Shown here in pieces: positions 37,156 through 44,973 of a stretch of DNA of 64,000 nucleotides. The position numbers and the translations under genes are program-made. The stretch spans positions 62,001 through 126,000 of the forward strand of contig NZ_JAPUBN010000015.1 in assembly GCF_026966905.1 (NCBI RefSeq). Direction: 5' to 3'. This DNA comes from Marinomonas phaeophyticola. Its GTDB lineage: Bacteria > Pseudomonadota > Gammaproteobacteria > Pseudomonadales > Marinomonadaceae. Position 1 is the first letter of the stretch; each line of letters begins with the position of its first letter. The notes beneath the pieces were generated by a model. The model had not been told where the DNA came from. It saw only the letters and a list, made by a program, of their open reading frames with translations, and made no database searches.

Positions 37156-37890
37156 ATGAAGTATCTTCGTAAGTTTTTTATTACCGTTGCGTTAATTCTT
37201 TTTTCCATTGTGACTTTTGCAAGTGATATTACCTTTCTTACTCATTCTATTAAGCCTTTTTCATATGAGCAAGACGGTGAGATTAAAGGGTTTGCGGTCA
37301 CCCTCGTGAGGGAAATGATGAGGGAAGTTGGTCAGCCCGAAGACTTCAGAATGTTTCCTTTTAAGAGGGGCTTGGTTATGGTACAGAACCAGCCAGGTCA
37401 CGCTCTATTTATTACTGCTCGCCGCCCTGAGAGAGAAGACACGGTAAAATGGGTGGGTCCTTTAATTGAAAGCGGTGTGTATTTTTATAAAAAACGCGGT
37501 CGTGATTTACAAGCTGAAACTCTTGCTGACTTAAAAAATAATGTCACCATAGGGGTCGCGATTGGTAATGCCGATCATGTGTATTTAGAGGCTCAAGGTT
37601 TCAAAAATTTATCCACTCTAACTAGCCAGACAAAAACACTGGATCTGCTTTCTCGGAATCGTCTAGATGTCACTCCTGTAAGTGAAATTGTCATGCCTGA
37701 ACTGGCTAAAGAAGCAGGTATTGATGTGAATTTAATAGAAAGAACGAATATTAAGCTTTATGACTCCACTTTATTTTTGGCCTTTTCTAAGACAACACCA
37801 GATGCTGTGATTCAAGAGTGGCAAGAGGCATTAGACTTATTAAAATCATCCGGCCGCTATCAAGAAATATACAATCAGTTTATCCAGTAA
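37156..37890 (+). CDS. Periplasmic solute-binding protein, family 3 (amino-acid type)
   Basis: 244 residues with a signal peptide ('FFITVALILFSIVTFAS-D'). The SBP_bac_3 fold is indicated by 'ITFLTHSIKPFSYEQDGEIK', 'GFAVTLVREMMREVGQ', 'TARRPEREDTVKWVGPLI' and the end 'LKSSGRYQEIYNQFIQ'. No ABC permease or ATPase is adjacent, so it may be an orphan binding protein, feed a distant transporter, or act as a sensor input. It converges on a GGDEF gene with a 14-bp gap, which would not co-transcribe them. Confidence 0.85.
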   Translation: MKYLRKFFITVALILFSIVTFASDITFLTHSIKPFSYEQDGEIKGFAVTLVREMMREVGQPEDFRMFPFKRGLVMVQNQPGHALFITARRPEREDTVKWVGPLIESGVYFYKKRGRDLQAETLADLKNNVTIGVAIGNADHVYLEAQGFKNLSTLTSQTKTLDLLSRNRLDVTPVSEIVMPELAKEAGIDVNLIERTNIKLYDSTLFLAFSKTTPDAVIQEWQEALDLLKSSGRYQEIYNQFIQ

Positions 37891-37904
37891 GAAGCGCCTG
37901 CGAG

Positions 37905-38981
37905 TTAATGAGTCAGTTGAGAATCAATGATTCGATTTCGGCCGATTTGTTTTGCGGTATATAAATGCTTATCTGCTATATTGAAGACTTCGTCAGTATT
38001 TTTGCCCTCATGAGAGTAACCAATACCAATACTCGCTGTAATTCCGTGTACTGGGTCTGTATCCAGCTGGCTAATGGTATCTCTTAGATAATCGGCGAGT
38101 GCCAAGATTTTTTCTCTATCCTTATTGAGGGTGAGAATAATAAATTCTTCACCACCCCATCGACCTAAAATATCATCGGGATGTACTTTTCTACTCAAAT
38201 GAGAGGCAATTTTTACCAGTATTTGGTCTCCAATTAAATGACCATGCACATCATTAACTTGTTTAAAGTGGTCAATATCAACGACTAAAATAGCGTAATT
38301 TTGGTTATTTGAGTCTGAGTTTAATCCTAAGTCCTTGATGACCTTATCAATGCCTCTACGATTTAATATGTGGGTTAATAGGTCAACATAAGCATAACCT
38401 TCCAATGTCATCGCGTGTTGTTTCACTTCTTCATTATTTTTACGTAGTTTAATCACCATCCATAACAATGCGATGTAGGCTGTATGGGCTATCCCCATGC
38501 TTAGCACAACACCTAACGTATTGTGTAATGAGTGGTTTGCTATGATGGCAAGAAAATGACCAACGATAGTAATACTAAAAACAATGACGGTAGTGGGAAC
38601 GGCTTTTTTGACATCTAAAAAAAGATACGCCATCACATAGTTGAGCCCTAACCATTGGGCGGAATTGAGAAAAGGTTCTTGATTAACAGTATGAGACCAA
38701 AGGCTGTAACTGATTAAAAATCCGGCTATAACCGTGTAGGCAAGCATTAGTAATGTGTGGTTATTAACTTTGTTGTTAACACTTAAAAAATAGATAGAAG
38801 CTAAAGCGATGATACTAATGAGGTAGCTTAATTGATTAAACACCACAAGAGAGTGAAAAATCGAATTTATGAGCCACATGAGCGTAAAACAAGCGACTGA
38901 AAATAGAACTAATTTTCGGAACAGTTCAGGTTTGACCGCCGATGTACGCAAAAAATAATGCTCAATTTGTTTCTGTCCCAT
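37905..38981 (-). CDS. Membrane-bound diguanylate cyclase
   Basis: 358 residues. About six membrane spans fill residues 20-185, with no recognised extracellular sensor. The GGDEF domain (about 195-355) has an intact active site 'GRWGGEEFIIL' and the metal/GTP residues 'VVDIDHFKQVNDVHGH'. The position where the RxxD product-inhibition site is expected reads H-P-D-D, so feedback by c-di-GMP is probably lost. It synthesises c-di-GMP, and other GGDEF proteins are encoded within 5 kb. Confidence 0.9.
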   Translation of the reverse strand: MGQKQIEHYFLRTSAVKPELFRKLVLFSVACFTLMWLINSIFHSLVVFNQLSYLISIIALASIYFLSVNNKVNNHTLLMLAYTVIAGFLISYSLWSHTVNQEPFLNSAQWLGLNYVMAYLFLDVKKAVPTTVIVFSITIVGHFLAIIANHSLHNTLGVVLSMGIAHTAYIALLWMVIKLRKNNEEVKQHAMTLEGYAYVDLLTHILNRRGIDKVIKDLGLNSDSNNQNYAILVVDIDHFKQVNDVHGHLIGDQILVKIASHLSRKVHPDDILGRWGGEEFIILTLNKDREKILALADYLRDTISQLDTDPVHGITASIGIGYSHEGKNTDEVFNIADKHLYTAKQIGRNRIIDSQLTH

Positions 38982-39285
38982 GTTGAATCAACACCTATAC
39001 CAAACAAAAAATTACGATATTGTACAGGTTTTTTACAATTTGAAATAGTTCGATATTTAATCATGAGCTAAAAGTCGATGATATCAGAGTGAGTCATATT
39101 GTTAGATTGTGACTATTCGTCTTTTAAATTATCAGAATGGCGTTTAAGCGTTCCATTTTTAGGCGTAATCAAAAGCCTTGCAAGGCGTGTTTTGCTACTG
39201 ATGCTTTGAGGTAGGAATGTAAGTGAGCACGAGCGGAAATTTTAGGTTAAAACCGCTCATACTTAGCCTCTATAGGGTTGTTTTA
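38982..39285. other. Intergenic region, nothing recognised
   Basis: 304 bp between the GGDEF gene (starts at 38981, minus strand) and the end of yhhQ. It must contain the promoter of the GGDEF gene. No gene, RNA or convincing terminator was seen. Confidence 0.4.
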
Positions 39286-39951
39286 CTATGTTTTATCGTT
39301 CTCAATATGGGGTGTGACTGAGGTAATTTTATTGGTTAAAAAAGACAGTAGAACACCATACATAGGGATAAATAGACCAAGGCTAATTAGCAATTTAAAG
39401 CCATAATCGGCCCATGCAATCTCCTGCCAATGTTGTGCCATAAAAGGGTCAGGGCTTTGGTAAAAAGCGATGCCAAAGAAGGCCAAAGTATCTAACCCAT
39501 TACCGAGTAAGGTGGATGCAGCGGGTGCAATCCACCACTGTTTCAATAGACGCAATCGATTAAAAATTTGTACATCTAGCATTTGCCCTAATAGATAAGC
39601 CATTAAGCTAGCGATAGCAATACGAGCAACAAACCAATCTATTGTGGATAAGGCATCTAATCCTTTGTACTCCCCTTGAAAGAAAATAACCGATAATACA
39701 TAGGAAACAACCATGGCCGGTATCATCACTAAAAAGATGATCTTACGGGCTAACCGTGCCCCAAAGATGCGTACCGTTAAGTCAGTTGCTAAGAAAATAA
39801 AGGGAAAAGTAAATGCTCCCCAAGTGGTGTGAAAACCTAAAACAGTGAAGGGGATTTGTACTAAATAGTTACTAGAGGCAATGATTAGTAAGTGAAATGC
39901 AGCAAGCAGGAGCAGCGCTTTGCTTCGCTGTTCCGAAGAAAAATGATTCAT
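39286..39951 (-). CDS. yhhQ: Queuosine-precursor (preQ0/preQ1) transporter YhhQ
   Basis: 221 residues, identical in length to E. coli YhhQ, with six to seven membrane spans. VUT/COG1738 family features are 'VLGFHTTWGAFTFPFIFLAT' with 'DLTVRIFG' after it, 'ASLMAYLLGQMLDVQIFNRL' and 'STLLGNGLDTLAFFGIAF'. It imports 7-deazaguanine precursors for tRNA queuosine modification. A preQ1-I riboswitch overlaps its ribosome-binding site, which independently supports the assignment. Confidence 0.93.
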   Translation of the reverse strand: MNHFSSEQRSKALLLLAAFHLLIIASSNYLVQIPFTVLGFHTTWGAFTFPFIFLATDLTVRIFGARLARKIIFLVMIPAMVVSYVLSVIFFQGEYKGLDALSTIDWFVARIAIASLMAYLLGQMLDVQIFNRLRLLKQWWIAPAASTLLGNGLDTLAFFGIAFYQSPDPFMAQHWQEIAWADYGFKLLISLGLFIPMYGVLLSFLTNKITSVTPHIENDKT

Positions 39952-39958
39952 ATTGTGA

Positions 39959-39992
39959 CCTTTTTCGTTTGATTGGGGTGAGGGAACCCAAA
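39959..39992 (-). promoter_or_regulatory. PreQ1-I riboswitch controlling yhhQ translation
   Basis: The minus-strand leader reads UUUGGGUUCCCUCACCCCAA followed by UCAAACGAAAAAGG. Stem P1 is UUGGG (39991-39987) with CCCAA (39977-39973). The loop UUCCCUCAC matches the class I core, and an A-rich segment leads to GG (39960-39959) that can pair with the loop C residues to form the P2 pseudoknot. Line by line this follows the 34-nt Thermoanaerobacter aptamer. The same GG is the Shine-Dalgarno (AAGG, 7 nt before the ATG), so ligand binding would shut off translation. Confidence 0.85.
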
Positions 39993-40315
39993 TGGATACA
40001 CATAAGCAGAGAAATACCGCCGATGTTTTTTTATATTAGACCATACGGTCAAACTTTGCGCGAGATTATACAGCAATTAAAGAAAGAGACAATGAGTGAT
40101 AAGGTTAAAGAAGTTAAAAAGAGAATAGAATAGGCAAAGATCCGCCATCATTTGTATTATTAATGATTTTAAGTTTGTAAAACATTAGATTAAGAGATAA
40201 CTTTAAAGTCACAATTAGGTCTAATTGAGTAATAACGGCCTAAACTGTAAATATGGAAATTTAAAATATATTGAAAAAAGAAGACATTCTTTTATTCTTT
40301 ATTTTGGGGGAGCGA
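39993..40315. other. Intergenic region with a TetR-like palindrome
   Basis: About 320 bp with no firm gene. TTAGACC (40036-40042), ATAC, GGTCAAA (40047-40053) is an inverted repeat with one mismatch, like a small TetR-type operator, but no TetR gene is nearby. A 36-codon frame at 40024-40133 is discussed under rejected items. Confidence 0.35.
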
Positions 40316-42379
40316 GTGTTATTAGATACTAACGTGAAAATTGTGATGCTTTTAGTGCTCACTTCCATGATGGCTTTAGCATCTCATCGCTTTGGCTTTT
40401 TAGATACCCATTTATCGTTAATGAATGGCGTTCATATTAACAACCAATCTTCCATTCAAGAAGGTAATTTAACATCCAAATTCCAGAAAAGTAAGAATGG
40501 AGCACGTGTTCGCTGTAATCTCAGTGATGATGACGGTTTTAATTTATGTGGTATATCTATTGGACTCGGTGAAGAGTCTCCTGCACGTGGCTTGAATTTG
40601 AGTATATATGATGCGCTTGAATTGGATGTGGTATTCCAGGCTCCTATTGATAATCAAAAATTGAAAGTCACTTTTAGGAACTATAATGAATCCTACTCGA
40701 CTTTAGAAGACGTTGTATCATTGAAGTTTAATACCATTAGTTACGTTCCATCAACGTCTGAAACGCCTTTATATGTGCCCTTGCAAGCTTTACAAATTGA
40801 AAACTGGTGGTTGGCTCAGTATCAAATAGGTTTTGACCATAGCCAAACAGACATTTCTAATGTGTCATTTATTGAATTTATCACCTTTGATATGCCTAAA
40901 GCGGGTGTATATGATATAGAAGTAAAAAATGCTGTTTTACGAGGCCAATTACTGACAGAAATTGAGCTGTTAAAATATATTTTCTTGGTATGGTTAGTTG
41001 TTTTTATAACCTTAATGATAAGACAGCGAAGCCAACTGAAACGTGCACTGATCATGGATTCAGTTACTCAATGTTATAACCGTAAAGGTATTAATCAATG
41101 GGTGAGTAAGGCATTAGTGAAACATACAGTATGTCTTTTCTACATAGATATTAGTGGCTTTAAAAAAATAAATGACGCTTATGGTCATTCAGCTGGAGAT
41201 GAGCTGTTAGTCATCTTTGCCGATAGAATAAAAAACTCATTGTACCCATTTAATGAAAATAGTGCGGTTATCTCTCGTCTATCAAGCGATGAATTCCTTA
41301 TTGCTTTTAAAAGCTTGTCAGAAGACCAGCTTGAAGCACTCGTTAAAGAGCTTTTTGTGTTGCTGCAAGCTCCATTCAATTTGAGTGGTAATAAAATAGT
41401 TGTCAATATTAGCTTGGGCGTTGCGAAATGTTCCGAAGACATTAGGACTTTTAACGAATTGCTGGCGCAGGCTGATTCCGCTCTCTCCTATGCCAAAAAA
41501 AGTGATTTAGTGCGTTTTAAAGTCTTTGATGAGTACGTTGCAGAAGATATTTATTATCGAAAGCAAGTTGCGGAGCAGTTAAAAAATGCTTTATCTGACG
41601 ATTTGTTACATCTTAATTTTATGCCTATTTATGACAGTAAATCACTCAAAGTGGAAGCTGTGGAAGTATTGCTTCGTTGTCACAGTGATGGTTTAAAAGG
41701 GGTCGGACCTGACGTATTTATCCCGGTTGCTGAGGAGTATAACCTGATTAAAGCAATTGATTTGTGGGTAATAGAGGCAACGTTCAAAAAGATAAAACAA
41801 GAACGAACACTCTTAGCGGATGTCCCTGTTACATTCTGTATTAATATTTCATCCGCTGAGCTACATAATGTTTCTTTCAGTCTCCACCTCGGTACCTTAC
41901 TCGATAAGTATCAAATTAGGCCTAACTGGATTGAATTAGAGATTACCGAAACAAGTTTTATTGAAACCGACAGCAGTAGTATTCAAATCCTAAATGAAAT
42001 CCGCTCACTTGGAGTAAGGTTAGCTCTAGATGATTTTGGTACAGGGTATACTGCGTTTAACCAACTTATAAATTATCCAATCGACTGTTTAAAAATTGAT
42101 AAGTCTTTCATAGATAATATTGGTTCACAAAACAGCACGGCGGAATCTATGATTAAAGCTATTTTACTGATTGCTAAATCGTACAAGCTGGTCACTATTG
42201 CAGAAGGCATTGAAACACGAGATCAATACCATTATCTCGCTGAAAATGGTTGTAATTTTATGCAAGGTTACTTTTTGGCAAAACCAATGGATTGGCAAAA
42301 TTTTAGGGCTCTGCTTTGCTCCCCTCAAAGCGAATCTTTGTTAACGAAACTGCAAGAGCCATTAATACCAGAAAAGTAA
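40316..42379 (+). CDS. GGDEF-EAL protein, probably a c-di-GMP phosphodiesterase with degenerate GGDEF
   Basis: 687 residues from GTG 40316, preceded by GGGGGAG; a TTG at 40271 would add 15 residues. It has an N-terminal membrane anchor, a periplasmic domain of about 185 residues resembling carbohydrate/CIA30-like beta folds, a second span ('YIFLVWLVVFITLMI'), then GGDEF and EAL. GGDEF is degenerate ('RLSSDEFLIAF'), so cyclase activity is unlikely. EAL keeps most catalytic residues: E-V-L in place of E-A-L, 'ELEITE', 'LALDDFGTGYTAF', 'LKIDKSFI' and 'AEGIETRDQ'. Phosphodiesterase activity is the likely outcome. A second GGDEF gene follows 113 bp later. Confidence 0.88.
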   Translation: MLLDTNVKIVMLLVLTSMMALASHRFGFLDTHLSLMNGVHINNQSSIQEGNLTSKFQKSKNGARVRCNLSDDDGFNLCGISIGLGEESPARGLNLSIYDALELDVVFQAPIDNQKLKVTFRNYNESYSTLEDVVSLKFNTISYVPSTSETPLYVPLQALQIENWWLAQYQIGFDHSQTDISNVSFIEFITFDMPKAGVYDIEVKNAVLRGQLLTEIELLKYIFLVWLVVFITLMIRQRSQLKRALIMDSVTQCYNRKGINQWVSKALVKHTVCLFYIDISGFKKINDAYGHSAGDELLVIFADRIKNSLYPFNENSAVISRLSSDEFLIAFKSLSEDQLEALVKELFVLLQAPFNLSGNKIVVNISLGVAKCSEDIRTFNELLAQADSALSYAKKSDLVRFKVFDEYVAEDIYYRKQVAEQLKNALSDDLLHLNFMPIYDSKSLKVEAVEVLLRCHSDGLKGVGPDVFIPVAEEYNLIKAIDLWVIEATFKKIKQERTLLADVPVTFCINISSAELHNVSFSLHLGTLLDKYQIRPNWIELEITETSFIETDSSSIQILNEIRSLGVRLALDDFGTGYTAFNQLINYPIDCLKIDKSFIDNIGSQNSTAESMIKAILLIAKSYKLVTIAEGIETRDQYHYLAENGCNFMQGYFLAKPMDWQNFRALLCSPQSESLLTKLQEPLIPEK

Positions 42380-42492
42380 CGTACATTCTTGATTATCATT
42401 CAATATTTAGGCGAACGTAATAAATATCTGCAGAGGGTTTTCATATAGATTATTTTATTTCTATGTTTCCTTTTAGATAGTGAGAGGGTTAT

Positions 42493-43572
42493 GTGAAGAA
42501 AAAAATATCAATAAAAAAAATACTTAGCTGGTTATTAGGTAGTAAAAGCCTGCCTTTTCAGTATACACATCATTTTGTTTTATTGGTTTGTGCTGCCGTT
42601 TATACTTTTTCGGTGTGCTTTAATATTGCCTTAGGTGTGTCTGATGATTTTAATATATATCTTCAAATGGGCTTAGTACCGGCTATTATTTGGATTTGGT
42701 ATCAGTCTCGCTGGAAAGGTAACTTTCATAAAATGGCGATTATTTTCGCTTATTTTTTGAGCCTGGTGTCGATACCTACTAATTGGTTGGGGAACGGCGG
42801 ATCAAGTGGCCCTACGTATCTTATGGGTATGGCTTCTTTAATTTATTTATCCATATTATTAAGAGATATTTCTTTATATAGACGACTTGGACAAGCCTTA
42901 ATTGTTTTGATACCGATACCTTTGGTTTATATAGAATATCTGTATCCAGAGCTTATCTTTTCTTACCCGGACGATACATTACGTCAAATCGATTTAACTG
43001 TTTCTTTTATACTTATCGGTTTTATCGTCATCATTATTATGGAAAATTATTTTAAACGCTTCCAGCTAGAACGGGAAAAAGCAGAATATTTAACGGAACA
43101 GCTGCGTTTTTTATCGGAACAAGACCCTTTAACCAGTCTTTACAATCGTAGAGGCCTCGATCGCTACTTTGAAGAAAAAGCGAATAGCCACGCCTTGTTT
43201 TCAATGGTCATTTTAGATTTAGATAACTTTAAGCATCTAAATGACCAAAGAGGACATAGCTATGGTGATGAAGTGTTATGTTCATTGTCCGGCGTACTCA
43301 AGGACAGAGCAATTAAAGATAAAGGCATCGCAGTGCGCTTGGGAGGGGAAGAGTTCGTTCTATTATTGCCCTTGAATGCAGAGGATGCTGTTGAGAGTAC
43401 TAAGAAGGTCGTAGCGGCATTTTCAAGAGAAAAGCTTGCTCATGGCTTCGTTACCTTTAGTGCTGGCGTTGCTCAAGCTGAGCCGGAGGAATCTCAAGAA
43501 AGCCTGCTCAAACGGGCTGATGCTTTGCTTTATAAAGCAAAAAAATCAGGACGCGCTTGCATCCTGATGTAG
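42493..43572 (+). CDS. Membrane-bound diguanylate cyclase
   Basis: 359 residues from GTG 42493 (the overlapping ATG is followed by TGA), with GAGAGGG upstream. Six membrane spans (about 25-195) lead through a short coiled segment to the GGDEF domain. The active site is intact ('VRLGGEEFVLLLPL'), as are 'VILDLDNFKHLNDQRGHSYG' metal/GTP residues. No RxxD inhibition site is visible. It is downstream of the GGDEF-EAL gene on the same strand and may share its transcript, pairing a cyclase with a phosphodiesterase. Confidence 0.9.
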   Translation: MKKKISIKKILSWLLGSKSLPFQYTHHFVLLVCAAVYTFSVCFNIALGVSDDFNIYLQMGLVPAIIWIWYQSRWKGNFHKMAIIFAYFLSLVSIPTNWLGNGGSSGPTYLMGMASLIYLSILLRDISLYRRLGQALIVLIPIPLVYIEYLYPELIFSYPDDTLRQIDLTVSFILIGFIVIIIMENYFKRFQLEREKAEYLTEQLRFLSEQDPLTSLYNRRGLDRYFEEKANSHALFSMVILDLDNFKHLNDQRGHSYGDEVLCSLSGVLKDRAIKDKGIAVRLGGEEFVLLLPLNAEDAVESTKKVVAAFSREKLAHGFVTFSAGVAQAEPEESQESLLKRADALLYKAKKSGRACILM

Positions 43573-43582
43573 AACGATATCC

Positions 43583-44587
43583 TTATGCTCTTTTCATAAA
43601 GTCTAGCTCTGAAGTGAGCTTGATGGCGTGTAAGCGTGTCGTGACGTCATGAATAGGAAAAGAAAAAATCACTTCGTCTATTTGTGTTGCCTCAATAAAC
43701 TTAGCTAACTTCTCAGAAACAGTGGCTTGAGTTCCAACCATAGCGTATCTCAATGTACTGTTAATCATACCTAATTCAGACGCAGAAACCACAGAGGTCA
43801 TATCGTCCACCGGTTTAGGGAAGGCGACATTTGTGCCGCGTCTAAGGTGGGCAAACTTCATTTTTGCAGACGTAAAATGGAATTCAGCATCGGCTTGAGA
43901 GTCGGCTACAGAAGCCATAACGCCTGCCGAGACAAAAGGTTTTTGTAATTGCTTGGATGGGCGGAAGTTAGCACGATAAACAGTAATGGCATCCAACAAC
44001 ATATCTGGCGCAAAATGAGAGGCAAAAGAAAAAGGCAGCCCCATGTAGGCGGCCAGTTGCGCGGAATATAAACTTGAACCTAATAGCCAAAGAGGGACAT
44101 GACTGCCTTCTCCAGGGATAGCAATAACGTGTTTTGTTAGCGCATCATCGCTGAAATAGCCTTGTAACTCGGCCACATCATCAGGATATTGATCGACCTC
44201 GCCTGTTAAGTTACGGCGTAATGCTCTTGCCGTCATCATATCTGTACCTGGCGCTCTACCTAGGCCCAAATCCACACGGTCGGGGTACATAGCGGCTAAA
44301 GTACCGAACTGCTCTGCAATCACAAGTGGCGAATGATTAGGTAACATCACACCTCCAGCGCCAATGCGTATACGCTTAGTTACCGCTCCAATAGCCGCTA
44401 GCATCACTGCGGTTGCGGAGCTTGCGACACCGCGTGTTCCATGGTGTTCCGCTAACCAAATGCGCTGATAACCATAGTCATCGGCACATGCCGCTACAGA
44501 TTTACTGTTCTCAATGGCATCAGCGACGGACTGACCGTCGCCTATAGGTGCAAGATCAAGAATAGAAAAGGGTACAGAATGAGACAT
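43583..44587 (-). CDS. Luciferase-like (LLM-class) flavin-dependent oxidoreductase
   Basis: 334 residues, F420/FMN-dependent TIM-barrel monooxygenase-like family. Indicative segments are 'PFSILDLAPIGDGQSVADAI', 'YQRIWLAEHHGTRGVASSAT', 'RIRIGAGGVMLPNHSPLVIA', 'EQFGTLAAMYPDRVDLGLGR' and 'PGTD'. This subgroup (MsnO8/YhbW-like) usually uses FMN; the substrate is unknown. It converges on the GGDEF gene with a 10-bp gap. Confidence 0.88.
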   Translation of the reverse strand: MSHSVPFSILDLAPIGDGQSVADAIENSKSVAACADDYGYQRIWLAEHHGTRGVASSATAVMLAAIGAVTKRIRIGAGGVMLPNHSPLVIAEQFGTLAAMYPDRVDLGLGRAPGTDMMTARALRRNLTGEVDQYPDDVAELQGYFSDDALTKHVIAIPGEGSHVPLWLLGSSLYSAQLAAYMGLPFSFASHFAPDMLLDAITVYRANFRPSKQLQKPFVSAGVMASVADSQADAEFHFTSAKMKFAHLRRGTNVAFPKPVDDMTSVVSASELGMINSTLRYAMVGTQATVSEKLAKFIEATQIDEVIFSFPIHDVTTRLHAIKLTSELDFMKRA

Positions 44588-44712
44588 AGTCGCTCCATTG
44601 AAGAATCGTTAATGTCTGTATAATGGGGGCTGAACCAGTAAAACATAGGGAGTGGTGCGATAAAACATAAGGCCTTCCAGAACAAGTCGGACTTGAACCG
44701 TATTATCTGCCG

Positions 44713-44931
44713 TTATAATCCTGCTTTGACCATGTCTTTGATAATGTAGGCCTTCACAAAATGGTCTAACTGGTGGGTTTGAATCCACCAAGTAGCCGCT
44801 TCCATTAATAATTCTGGGTTGTCATTCTTATTGGCAAAAAACGCATAAAATGAAACGCCGACATCATCTCCTTTAGTGGCTATCTTTTTATCACATACAT
44901 CGATAATTTTGCTTCTTAATTCCATTCTCAT
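44713..44931 (-). CDS. Small conserved-looking protein (72 aa)
   Basis: 72 residues beginning 'MRMELRSKIIDVCDKKI', rich in charged and aromatic residues ('GVSFYAFFANKNDNPELLME', 'WWIQTHQLDHF'). No signal peptide or membrane span. It reminds me of a small soluble DUF family (possibly DUF6500), from memory only. It lies between the LLM oxidoreductase and the radical SAM gene on the same strand, with 125-bp and 42-bp gaps. The 44588-44712 gap shows no gene. Confidence 0.6.
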   Translation of the reverse strand: MRMELRSKIIDVCDKKIATKGDDVGVSFYAFFANKNDNPELLMEAATWWIQTHQLDHFVKAYIIKDMVKAGL

Positions 44932-44973
44932 AAGCTTCCCCTAGTGTATAGTTTTTGATGGTATTGACGGTGG

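Noticed and set aside
39643-39651. TGTGGATAA DnaA-box match within yhhQ
   Set aside because: A single 9-mer inside coding sequence is expected by chance in a window of this size.
40024-40133. 36-codon frame ending in a basic helix upstream of the GGDEF-EAL gene
   Set aside because: No Shine-Dalgarno, no recognisable family, and the longer version of the frame is antisense to yhhQ and its riboswitch.
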